A stretch of 64,000 nt of DNA from Linepithema humile (taxonomy: Eukaryota > Arthropoda > Insecta > Hymenoptera > Formicidae): positions 22,450,764 to 22,514,763 of the forward strand of contig NC_090129.1 in the NCBI RefSeq assembly GCF_040581485.1, in the 5' to 3' direction. The notes beneath the pieces are model-generated. The model was given only the letters and a program-made list of their open reading frames with translations, was not told where the DNA came from and made no database searches. Of the stretch, positions 1 to 11,400 are shown piece by piece; positions within the stretch are counted from its first letter, which is position 1, and every line of letters starts with the position of its first letter. A program made the position numbers and the translations under genes.

Positions 1-2464
1 TATTATAAGCGAGAATTATTTGTTTAAAGTCACAAATAAAAATATAATCTTTTTCCTAAATATAACACAATTTTGTTTTTTCTTTTAATATATCGTTTCC
101 ATATAGTCTGAAGCAAATTTAGTTACAATGTTAAGTTGTTTTATGATTTTATTGCCGTTTTTCAAAATACTAAAAACAACTTTAATTGCATAACAAAATT
201 TAATTCATAACAAACTATAATCACGCAGTCCTTTAAAATACTTATGATTTTAAGATATGTATATAAAATGAGATCGATTAAAATTTACTCTTGTCGACAT
301 ACTACTGAAGATAATTTATTGCACGTAAAATACGGAACACTCTGTGGTCACTGATGCTGATTTGCATATAACATCAGCAGGTAAAAAAGATGCAGAGAAA
401 GATCAAATTCAATATAAACTGACATTTCATAGAGAGTACATTGCGCGTAAAAGTTATTGGCAAAAAAAGAAATATATTAAAAATAATTAAAAAAATATCT
501 TTTTTTTTTAAATTCCATTCACCTGTCATTACGTTTTGCTTCCTCCACCCACGCAGCCTCTGCGCAGTCTCTACTCTACTCTGACACTTTTCACCCATCC
601 ATGTGGAACACCCTATAGTATCGTTGAATCAGTATAGCGGAGCGCGCTTGATGCGATGCTACTATGTGGTGTACTACGTGCAGCGCTATCCACGTCCTTC
701 GGCACTGTCGTGCAGATTGCGATTTTTTTCCTGCAAAACTCCAATATCTCGAAAGTGCTTGCATCTATGCCACCAGGAGCGGGTCAGCGTCAGTGTGATT
801 CATTTTTTATATGGTTCACAATAGATGAACAAATCTAAATAAAAGAATCATAAGATCTCTTAAAGCAAAAATACATCTAGTGTATATTATTCTGCATCTT
901 TAAAATTGGTGTTCAATTTGATGCTTATATTAGCTTTTAGATTAGATTTTGTTTTACTTTTGATTTAATTAAAATTTTTTTAACACTTTCTTATTTAATT
1001 CGATTTTTTATTTTTTAAAACATTAGAGAACATTGCAACTCTTTTCATTTTCTGTATAAAAATAGCTTTAATTTAATATTATTTTATCTCAGCAAGCATG
1101 AATTCTTTATATCGTTGTGCTTGTATTTAATTAAAATTAGTGCGTATATGTGCGCACCCGTATTTTATGAATCAATCGTATATTTTTACTCTATCTTGCA
1201 GTGAAATTTTTTACGCGGACGCACGTAGCGTGCGTGAATCCCCTTGTGGCAGGTAACTTATAGGTGTTTCCACGTGCTCGATCAATTCGAAACTGTTCTT
1301 TCACATCGCAATACACGTGGCATGCGAAAATACAATCAGTGTGCTACGCATTCCGTAATTTCATTTCCGCACAGAGTGCGTTCTTCCGTGATCTTATTGT
1401 CAATGTGCTACCAAGCTCGCGTTAGTCGAAATTCAGCAGATTGCCAACTAGGCGCCAGTCTGAGAAACAGCTTAAATAATTCAGCGCTCTCATGCAGGTG
1501 TGCGTCAAGTAATCGATATTATTATCATGTGTTATACGCTTATGTATCTAGACATGGCACTACTATTTCGATTACGGTAAGGCAACATTGTTTTCGCTTT
1601 ATCAGTTTTATTATAATTTTTTTGTATTTTGTGAAGTATTAAATTTTTACGCACATATCAATGCCATATTGTAGCAGAGAAAAATAGATTTTCTTTTTAT
1701 CAAGAGTAGTTATTTTTTTATATACGTTCAAAAACGTCGCCGCAACGTTCATAAATCTACGGAAATGCCAACAATATAATGGAATAAACAGCGCGATGTA
1801 CGGGGGTTAATAGCGATCAATTTAACGCATTCTCACCATAGAAACTCCGTTTTTTATCGATTTAACACTACCATCGCGTACTAAAAATACTATGATATGC
1901 CGCGTGACTCTGTGACACGCGGAACTTCAAACAATATTTCCACGTACCGGAAAGTCAAACAAACCGTGAAACTAGGTCGTCGTAACAACGCGAAAAAAAA
2001 TGCGCGCAAAGAATAGATTACGGACGTGTTCGGAGCCGTGTCATAATTGATCGATAGTTCGAGCGAGTCATAAAATGTGCAGTCATAAAATTGTCTGATT
2101 CAATGTTAGCTCTTTATTCTGAACTTCGTGTCGCTTGTTGAAACAATTAACATTTTTATTTAGAAATTTCGGAGTATTCAATGTAAAACAGTCAACGTGA
2201 GACTTGAGAAGAGCATTACCCTCTAATTGCGCAAATGCTTAAAATGACACAACGAGCAACAACGGTAATTATATTTTTAGTAGTTGAAATGAAAATAGCT
2301 TTATTTACGCATGTGAATGGATTCTACAACTTTCACGAGTCTCGCTCACGTGATCGCGTGATAACAAATTTCTTTTTCTGTCCTGTATGTTGTCTTTCGT
2401 CCTTATTATAGCATTTATTATGATCTGCTCGTCCTCAGCGACGTCGTGACGTCGCCGATGAGTT
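1..2464 (+). repeat. FASN-array unit, 3' flank copy 1
   Basis: This block recurs almost base for base from 15673 and from 29721. In those places it follows a FASN stop codon by 146 bp, so position 1 should lie inside the 3' UTR of another FASN gene located just left of the window. An AATAAA at 35-40 matches the poly(A) signals of the two complete copies. The match to the third block continues to about 2464 and then stops abruptly. Short open frames inside (603-838, 1244-1642) are not preserved across the three copies, so I see no protein gene here. Confidence 0.85.
35..40 (+). terminator. Poly(A) signal of an upstream FASN copy
   Basis: AATAAA lies at the same offset as the poly(A) signals after the two complete FASN genes (15707-15712 and 29755-29760). 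It implies that the transcript of a FASN copy outside the window ends within the first ~60 bases here. This is inference from the repeat alignment. Confidence 0.55.
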
Positions 2465-3400
2465 ACTTGCAGTTACGAATTAAGAAGAAACCAATTGTGT
2501 TGTGAGCCGTTTATGTTACGAGTTTATGTTACGTTTATGTTACGCTTTTATGAACCCTTACGAACGTAATCGTTCGTATTTGAAATAATATTACGTTTTT
2601 GAATTAGTGAACACTCGGTTACGAACTTACCAAAATAAGAGAAAGACAACGTGTTGAGATGAATACGCTTACGGCATTGGAGCAGAAAGAAAAATTGAAA
2701 GAAAGAAATCCGTCAGCATCCGAAACGAACATTGAGTTATTAAAACGGCTATTAGAAGCAGGAGTTTCGCCAGATGAGCTTCGTGCGACTGGACACACCG
2801 CAAACGAAATGTCTAATTCTTAATCCGACGAGCCTCGACAGGGGGCGGCGAGCATTCAATCTGCCGTGTCTATCCATGAGATCAAACTTTTGTGGAAAGA
2901 GAGGAACTTAGGAAAAATAGAGAAAATATTTACATCTACGTTATTGCAAAACAATATTTTTCAGAGTGTTATTAAAGTAGTAATATTTAAGAAATAGAAT
3001 AACAATACTAGCAATGACATAAGCAAATGTAAATTTATGGACGTTTAAAACTTCAAGCTGGCAGCAAATGTACGCACGTGCGTAATCTATTGTAAAATAC
3101 CATAGATTTGCAATCGACTGTTAACTTAAGAAAAATTGCGAGACAAGAAACAAGACTCACCCACAGCCCTGACAATTCGCGGATCGCACGAGGTCGTACG
3201 ACTTAATTTGCATTATTCCTTAGTAGAGTTTGATAATTCCTGATTTTCACTTTCTCTTATTTTAGTAACTGCTAATAAAAGAAAATCTAGTCATAAATTT
3301 CGAAGTTTACGCCGACAGTAAGATAATAATTATCGATAAGTTACAATGCAAAATTTTGAATTAAAAAATCTTAAAAATAAGAATTTACATAGACATCATA
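2465..3400. other. Segment present only in array unit 1
   Basis: This stretch has no counterpart in unit 2, where the sequence passes directly from the equivalent of 1833 to the equivalent of about 3401. It also differs from what follows unit 3. It contains three near-tandem TTTATGTTACG-like repeats around 2509-2545 and one small ATG-initiated frame (2659-2823). Otherwise it is AT-rich with no recognisable gene. Confidence 0.6.
2659..2823 (+). CDS. Small ORF, 54 aa, unknown
   Basis: An ATG-initiated frame of 54 codons ends in TAA. The peptide is charged and helical in character (LKERNPSASETNIELLKRLL in the middle), with a leucine/lysine pattern loosely like a SAP-type or gag-leader helix pair. 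I do not recognise the family. It lies only in the unit 1-specific segment and is missing from unit 2 and after unit 3, so it may be a remnant of a mobile element rather than a host gene. No splice or promoter evidence was found. Confidence 0.2.
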   Translation: MNTLTALEQKEKLKERNPSASETNIELLKRLLEAGVSPDELRATGHTANEMSNS

Positions 3401-3827
3401 GAAAATGTATTTAAAAAAGCGAAAGTGTAAGAATGGTCATTTTATAAACGTAACAATGTGTGACTTTAAATAAAGTAAAATTGTCGAAAAATAATTTTGT
3501 CAATTTTTATAACTAAATGTGATTAATGTAATTTATCTCAAGAAATATAAAATGTTGCTTATGTAGTTTCGATGCTTCGGTCGCAGATTGCAGCACTTTG
3601 CAACTATAGCAATTTCACGAAAGTTTGAATAAGATAATTTTAAAAATAATTTTACTACAATGCCACATAATTTATTAGTACAATATGGATAAAAAAAATT
3701 ATCTACTTTAAAAACAATTTTAGAAAATAACGTATAAATTCAATAGCAAAGAAAATTGTATTATAATGTTAGTTAGTTTTAATACAATGTAATTGATTAA
3801 ACATCCAATTAAAATTATACTATAAAT

Positions 3828-4066
3828 CAGAGATGGGAATTAGCAACTTTCGGCTCAATTTTTTGATTGACGCCTTTTGCCCCCTCCATGCCGCTCGTAT
3901 GCTAGCAACGAGTCGCGAAATGCTCTAACAACGCGCGTAACTAAGGTACGCGATACTCAGCCTGAGGAATGTCCGTATCACAAATGCAACAAAATAATAA
4001 GTATAGAACAATAGATTTCCGCATCACCTGTGAGGTACTATTGTTGAAGAACGTGTCAATACTAGT
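3828..4066. mobile_element. hAT-like MITE, right end lost
   Basis: The left terminus CAGAGATGGGAATTAGCAAC is preceded by CTATAAAT, the same 8 bp that flank the complete element at 17941-18324 in unit 2. Here the right terminal repeat is missing and the sequence runs into unique flank near 4066. The internal sequence is in the opposite orientation from the unit 2 copy. CAG-starting inverted termini with 8-bp target duplications are typical of hAT elements. Confidence 0.7.
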
Positions 4067-4640
4067 ACAGACGTATTGTATATTTTTAACTTTTGATGTT
4101 AGAATTCAATACGATTGCAACTCAATAATATGATTATTAACTTTTCGACCTCCTTTTAAGCGATTTTTTGGAATAAAATATTATTATAATGACTATCTTT
4201 TTTACCTCACATTGAAAAACCATTGAATATCTTTTTCTTACAAAGCAAACATGTCTTCACATATTTTTATTTTTCGGCGATTTTAGTTTTCGTCGCTCAA
4301 ACGAATGTTTGATAGCAATATTACGCACGATTGTGAGGAATGCACTACAGTTAAGAAACCAATTCTTGATAAAACGTTAACATATAATATTTTTGGACAA
4401 TATAATTTTTTCTCCTTGATACAGCATTATCAAATACTATTTTGAACTAACATAGATAAGATAAGAAATATATAAGAAATGCTATAATGAAACACGGATC
4501 GCGCTACTAAACTCGTTAAAATGTGTTTCGCGGCAGAGTTGTGTACAGCGATATTGCTCTGCGTCCTATTTAGCATTAGCCAAAGGTTAATGCAATGCTG
4601 TTGACTGTTGACTGCACTTTATTATTAAATTCTATTTTGC

Positions 4641-4664
4641 ATATATATATATATATATATATAT
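4641..4664. repeat. (AT)n microsatellite
   Basis: A run of twelve AT dinucleotides lies upstream of FASN copy 1. At the equivalent site of unit 2 a Tc1/mariner-like element (18945-19417) sits in a short TA-rich remnant of this repeat. Confidence 0.9.
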
Positions 4665-5209
4665 CCATCGGCCACATCGATTGTTTTCGCCAAATGTTAA
4701 TATGAGTTTGTCGGCTTCATCGATGGTTTTCGCGGAATATATATGCATTTATTGTATTCGAAAGGTTAAACGCGTTGAACTGCGTTTATATTATTTGAAT
4801 GTTTAATCAATGAGATGTATTGTTTTTTACGGTAAAAAAATATACTTATGATACTACCAGTGTAGCACTTTATTTACAATTATGTAATTTATTATGTAAC
4901 TAGCTTATATAACTAAAATTTATAATAATTTTCTACTAGATATATACAATTGGTCCTAAAATTTTTATTTCCATTACATATTTTCGCATATCTCAATGTA
5001 GCAGATAGTAAAATAAATAAGAGTCTTTACTTTTACAGGCAAATAATTGCAAATAATTGTATTTAAAATACATGGCATTTGAAATACATCATTAATGTTT
5101 CACGCTTACGAATCATAAGTTATTATTGAAATCAATCATTTGTTTTTGTAAATAATAAATACATAATGATCCTGCATAATTAATGATGAAATAATTAACA
5201 TATGCCTCT

Positions 5210-5217
5210 TATATAAA
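5210..5217 (+). promoter_or_regulatory. TATA box of FASN copy 1
   Basis: TATATAAA lies about 220 bp upstream of the predicted FASN start codon and is conserved at 19742-19749 before copy 2, inside a conserved block (CTTATATAAA, then GCTATTAACTAGTG about 25 bp further). Transcription probably starts around 5240. No transcript evidence is available. Confidence 0.5.
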
Positions 5218-5437
5218 AACAAGTTCAAAGATGTGCTATTAACTAGTGTCGCACAGTCGCACAAGCAATCGCGTTAGTTGGGTTTCAGAATCTCACTTAA
5301 AGAATATTATTAAAAATTGAGAAAAAAAGGTGTAAATGCAAAAACGTAAAATAAAAATCATTTAAAATATCTGCAAATTTGCTAATATTAAGACTTTGTC
5401 AACTAATAAAATAAAATTTACTATCGTTGGGGTTGAC

Positions 5438-8400
5438 ATGGACTCTAATAAAAAAGCCTCGGTCATTGATGTCGAATCTGAAGATGACATCGTTATTTCT
5501 GGCATCGCCGGTAGATTTCCTAAATCGGACAATATTAGGCAGCTTCAAGAGAATCTGTTTAACAAAGTGGATCTTGGAACAGATGAGGAACGACGATGGA
5601 ATCATGGTAATATTTTCTTTGTTCAATGAATAAAAAATTATATTAAAAATATTCCATAGAAATATATGTATAAAATTACTGTTCTTTTTAAATTTCTTAT
5701 TCATTGTCATCATTTCTTTTTTATCAAAACTTCTATATATAATAGTTGGAACGAAAATAACTGTTCACTTATTATATACGGTTTAATATACAGGTCACCC
5801 AGATCTACCTCAACGTATGGGAATAATTGACAATTGCGAGAAATTCGATGCAGATTATTTTGAAATTCCCTTCAATGAAGTTCATTTCATGGATCCTATG
5901 AGTAGGATGCTTATGGAGCATACGTATGAAGCTATCGTTGACGCAGGAATAAATCCAAAAGATTTATCTGGAACGAATACTGGAATTTTCATCGGAATGT
6001 GCTTTTCGGAGTCGGAGAAGACTTGGTTTTTTGAAAAACCACAGGTACGAAAAATTACTAATCGATCAAGCAAAAATATTGTACGAGCTTATAGCATAAA
6101 AATTTTGATAAATAAAAATTTTATATCATTTTTATTGTAAAAAAATGTACCGGTTTGTAAATCAGATCGTACAATGCTCATACAAGAAACATTTAAATTC
6201 TCTAAACAATCTACGTATACACATTAGATAGCTGGCGGTGCAGCTTTTGGATGTTTCAAGCCTGTGTACGCAAATCGGATGTCTCACTGGTTAAATATAA
6301 CAGGCCCATCTTGCATTATCGATTCCGCCTGCAGCTCAGGTCTCTTCGCTTTAGAGTCCGCTTATAGAAGTATCCGGTCAGGGCAGTGTGACGCCGCTAT
6401 TGTCGGCGGTCTGAATCTCTGCCTGCATCCTTATGTAGCTTTGCAGTTTGCAAGACTTGGTATTATACTTATTGAAATATTAATTTAGAATATAGGAAAA
6501 AATTAATAAAATAAAAATTATTATAATCTAAATAATTTGGAATATAAATAAATACATATTTAAATTAAATTTTATAACATAAATTTACAATTTCAGGAAT
6601 TTTAGCATCTGATGGATTCTGCAAACCTTTTACCGACGATGCAAACGGTTACATGCGTAGCGAGACAATCGGAGTCGCATTTTTACAAAAAGCAAATGTG
6701 GCTAAGAGAATTTATGCAACCGTCGTCTACGGGAAAACTAATTGCGATGGATACAAGGAACAAGGCATTACCTTCCCGTCGAGCAAAATGCAACAAACTT
6801 TACTTGAAGAGTTTTACAAGGAATGCGGTATTTCACCGACTTCCTTAGGCTACATGGAAGCTCACGGCACTGGCACTTATGTTGGCGATCCAGAAGAAAT
6901 CAATGCACTCGAGCAGGTTTTCTGCAAAAACAGGCAAACTCCTCTATTAATTGGTTCTGTCAAATCAAACTTGGGCCATTCTGAAGGTGCTAGTAGCATG
7001 TGTCAAATTGCTAAAGTAATAATAATTATTATTTGTATTATAATAATAGCCGTCGATTTTTATGATCGTAGATTTGTGAAATTTTTATACTTTACAAACA
7101 CAAATTTGTATAACATTTTTTTCGCTGCTAAATCATTAATAGTATCATGATAAAAACATAAAAAACATTTATCACTTAATAAATAATTAAATAAAAAAAT
7201 AAGAAACAACAAGTTAGCATATAAATAACTTTTCGTAAGGTGATAATTGCAATGGAAACTGGCTTAATCCCGCCAAATATAAACTTCACACAAATACGGA
7301 AAGGTGTTAAGGCTTTTGAAGAGGGAAGTATACGCGTGGCGACCAACGCAACACCGTGGACTTCTGGATTTATGGGTGTCAATTCGTTCGGTTTTGGTGG
7401 AGCCAATTGTCACATCTTGTTGCGAAGTAACACAAAGGAAAAAATCAATAAAGGAGCGCCGAATGATAATCTGCCCAGACTCGTTGTCCTGTCCGGACGT
7501 ACCGAACAAGCAGTTGAATCATTTCTAAATGAGGTATATAAAAATTTTGTGATTACACAGTCAATAAGAGCACACTTACACCGCAAAAATTTATATGTTA
7601 GATCGAGAACCGGCCGATAGACGTCGAATATATACGGCTATTGCATGATATTTACGCTGATGAAATGAAAAATCATCCTTACAGAGGATACGTGATTGTC
7701 GAATCTAAAACACCGATAAAAGCGGCAAAAGAAATACAATATTATTCAGGTGAGAAAAAACCGATTTGTTTTGTGTTCTCCGGAATTGGATCGCAATGGG
7801 TTGGTATGGGTACGCATTCTTTTTTGCATATGTTAGAAAAATGATTTCTTGCAATTAACCTCGAATTTACATGTTAATAGGACAAGCGCTACTGCAATTC
7901 CCAGTATTTTCCAAAACCATAGAAAAATGCGATACGATTTTAAAAAGACATGGAATGTATATCATTGACATATTAACGAGTAAAAATAAAAATATTTTTA
8001 ACGATATATTGAATTCACTTGTTGGCATCACCGTAATGCAGGTGATAAATTGTTTCTACAAATTATATGCGCGTAATTTCTGTAAATGTTTCTTCACAAT
8101 TTAAAAAAAAATAATTTATTCTTTTTTAGGTGGGATTAATCGATCTCTTAAAATCCGTAAATATCGTACCAGATTATGTCGTCGGTCACTCAATTGGTGA
8201 ACTCTGCTGCGCATATGCAAACGGTAAATTCATCCTTGAACAAGTGATTCTGTCTTCGTATTACATAGGATTGGGATTGAAGGAAATGAAAAAAATTAAT
8301 TACACGATGGTGAATATCGGTCTCAGTTATGAGAATGTGAAGAATATATGCCCACCGGATATCGAAGTAATCTACAGCAACAGTCAAAATACTTGTTCCA

Positions 8401-11400
8401 TAAGCGGTCTAAAAAAATCAGTAAAGGCGTTCACAAAACAATTAGAGGTACTTTAATTTTTCAATTAAATATTTTGTTAAATATACGTGTAATTAACTTA
8501 AACAAATTATACTTTTTATATAACTTTGCAGGCCAGTAATGTATTTACTGAGGAAGTCAACTGCTGCAATATTCCTCTGCATACTCGTTATCTCCTCTCC
8601 GCAAGAGCCACGATTCTAGCTTACCTAAATCGAATAATACCGCAAACAATGACTCCCAATCACATATGGCAAAGTTTATTTTGCAGCGCGAAATTGTCCT
8701 GCGCTGAATATTTCACGAATAAACTATTGAATCCTGTATTTTTCGATAAAACCGCGCAATTAATTCCCAGAAACGCAGTGACTCTTGAAATCGCGCCGGA
8801 TGCTATTCTTCAGGGTGTTACGAAAGAACTGTTCGACACAACCAGCATCACATTACTTCAGCGTAATCACGAGGATAACATCAAAGTATTTTTGCAAAGT
8901 TTGGGAAAAATGTACAACAATGGCTTGCAACCGCAATTAGCAAATCTATATCCGACCATGAAATTTCCTGTTAGTCGTTCCACGCCGATAATCTCGCCGT
9001 CAATCAAGTATGTCGAACACATTATTCATTTGTTAAACATAATAGAATACAAAATTATTTTCACGGTAAAAAATTTTTATTTTCTATTTCCAGATGGGAC
9101 CATTCCGAGGACTGGTACGTAACAAGTCATAAAATGCAGACGAAACTCTCTAACGGAGAAAGGATGGTTGAAGTTGCGCTAAATGACGAAGATTACGAAT
9201 ATATGAGCGGTCATGTGATTGACGGAAGACAGTTATTGCCGGCTACTGGATATCTCATTCTAGTTTGGGAAACGATGGGTATGCTGAAAAGCCTATCGTA
9301 TACAGATATGCCAATTGTATTTGAGAATGTCAAGTTCATTCGGGCAACGCACTTTCCGAAACAAGGACCCGTGTATCTAAGAATAATGATGCAGAAAGGT
9401 GGATCTTATTTTAAAATAAAATTTTTCAATAAGCTATTTTATTTGCTGCATTCAAAATGACAATACTCAATTTATGTGATAAAAAGAAATATTCAAGATT
9501 TTTTATTGCAGCAACTGGAAAGTTTGAAATCATCGAAGGAGATAATGCCGTTGTCACTGGCATTGTGCGTGAATCGACAGATATTGCCGAAGAAAAGTTA
9601 CCGAGTCAACTGTTAAATCAAGAGAATGACAATGAGGAGGAAGTAATGAAGACAAAAGATATCTACAAGGAACTCAGATTACGAGGATATCAATACGCCG
9701 GCATGTTTCGAGGTCTGAAGAGTTTGTCGACTACGGGAAAACAAGGGCACATAGCTTGGTTGTACAACTGGGTAACATTTATGGATAATATGCTGCAAAT
9801 AAAAATTCTCGCGAGAGACACGAGGAATCTTCATGTTCCCACGGGAATACAAAAGTTGGTGATCGATACGAAATTTCACATACAGCAAATACGGAACGCA
9901 GCAGCTAACAATTATCGTAAGTTTGTCGACTTATTTTCTTTCTAACAGTTTTTTAATATCAATTTTTTAATGTAACTTTAAATGTTGTAACTAATTCTCA
10001 AATAAAGAAATATGTTTAACATAAAAAGAGTTTGAGTATAAAAAAATACAAAAACACATATAATATAGAGTAAGGCTCCATATGATAACAATCAAGAAAT
10101 ATAACAGAAAAGCATTAAGAGCCGTCGCAGGATGTTAGTGCTAAATTTTTAATTTTTCTTAAAGAAATTTATAAATTAGTCCACAAGAGACAGTTAGATT
10201 GTACACCGATCTCAGATATGGCTTAGCCACTCGCGCCCTGATATTTTTTCTCTCTCTTCCTTTCTTTCCAATAATTCCTATATGTACATTAAGTTTCTCG
10301 ATATATGAAAACAATGTACTTAAAACTTCGTACACCTTAGGTATCTCGATCTGAGATCGATGTACAATCTAACTGTCTCTTGTGGACTAATTTATTAATT
10401 TCTTTAAAAAAAATTAAAAATTTAGCACTAATATCCTGCGATGGCTCTTAATGCTCTTCTATTATATTTCTTGAAAAAAATATAATATTTATAAATATCT
10501 TTTTAGAGCTTCCTGTGCGTGTGTACAATACCTGCGACGCGGTAATATCCGGCGGTGTGGAAATTCGCGGAATCAAGGCTACTTCCATATTTCGTCGAAA
10601 GCCAGCGGGGGAGCCCGTTCTCGAAGAATACAGATTCATAGCTCATCGCGACGAAGCCGAGGTTTCTTTGCAGGAAGCCGTGATGCTGTCGACGCATCTC
10701 GCTCTGGAATATCATCAAGTGATAAAAGTAAATATTATCGAATTGATCGAAGATGATGACAAAGTAGAAACAGATGAAATAGCATCCCCATTGTTTATCA
10801 ATATCTTGGGTGATCTACCGTTGCTTCAACCAAACATTACTTTGGTGACCAGCACCGATCGCTTCGATTGCGTTACTCTTCCTTCGAAAATCACAGTCTC
10901 GCAATCAAAGAAGTTGTCGAATGACGATAATGCGATGTTAATCACAGTATATAATATGTTTACGAACAACAAAAGCAAGACCTTAAAAAAAATTTTACCG
11001 GCGTTACAAAACAATGGATTCTTATTAACACGAGAACAGTCCTTCACGAAAGACGACATTGCGACTGCCGAAAAGTACGATTTAGCAGTAGTACTTGAGA
11101 AACGCACGCAGAAAGAGCACATTATACTGCTAAAAAAGAGAGAACAGTCAACAAAAAAAATTGAAGTTATTCTCGTAAACAATTACGAGTTTTCTTGGTT
11201 AGAGCAGCTTAAATCGATCTTGAACGCGAAGAACGAGTCAAGAAACGCTGCAAAAATAATTTTAGTCAGCGAGAAAAATTCGGAATGCGGCTTGTTGGGC
11301 CTCGTCAACTGCTTGAGGAGAGAACCAGGCGGCGAATCGATCAGAGGAGTGTTTATTCAAGACGAAACTGCACCGGAGTTTTCTTTGCACGAGCCATTAT

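Larger units (their letters stand above)
3401..5437 (+). repeat. FASN-array unit, 5' flank copy 1
   Basis: The upstream region of FASN copy 1 aligns with 17510-19972 upstream of copy 2. Differences are mainly transposon events: a fold-back element is shortened here (3828-~4066), and a Tc1/mariner-like element present upstream of copy 2 is absent. The conserved proximal part holds a TATA box at 5210-5217. No other gene is visible. Confidence 0.8.

Noticed and set aside
603..838. Short open frames repeated in the three flanks
   Set aside because: The frame differs or is interrupted between copies and substitutions show no coding pattern; treated as 3' flank.
1244..1642. 132-codon open frame, also present as 130 codons at 30970-31362
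   Set aside because: It begins at a non-ATG codon, has no recognisable domain, and is broken by several small indels in the third copy (about 16930-17310). Conservation follows from the recent duplication.
5396..5437. Earlier FASN start at TTG (5396)
   Set aside because: Not an ATG. The first in-frame ATG at 5438 is conserved in copy 2 (19973) and gives the expected N-terminal length.
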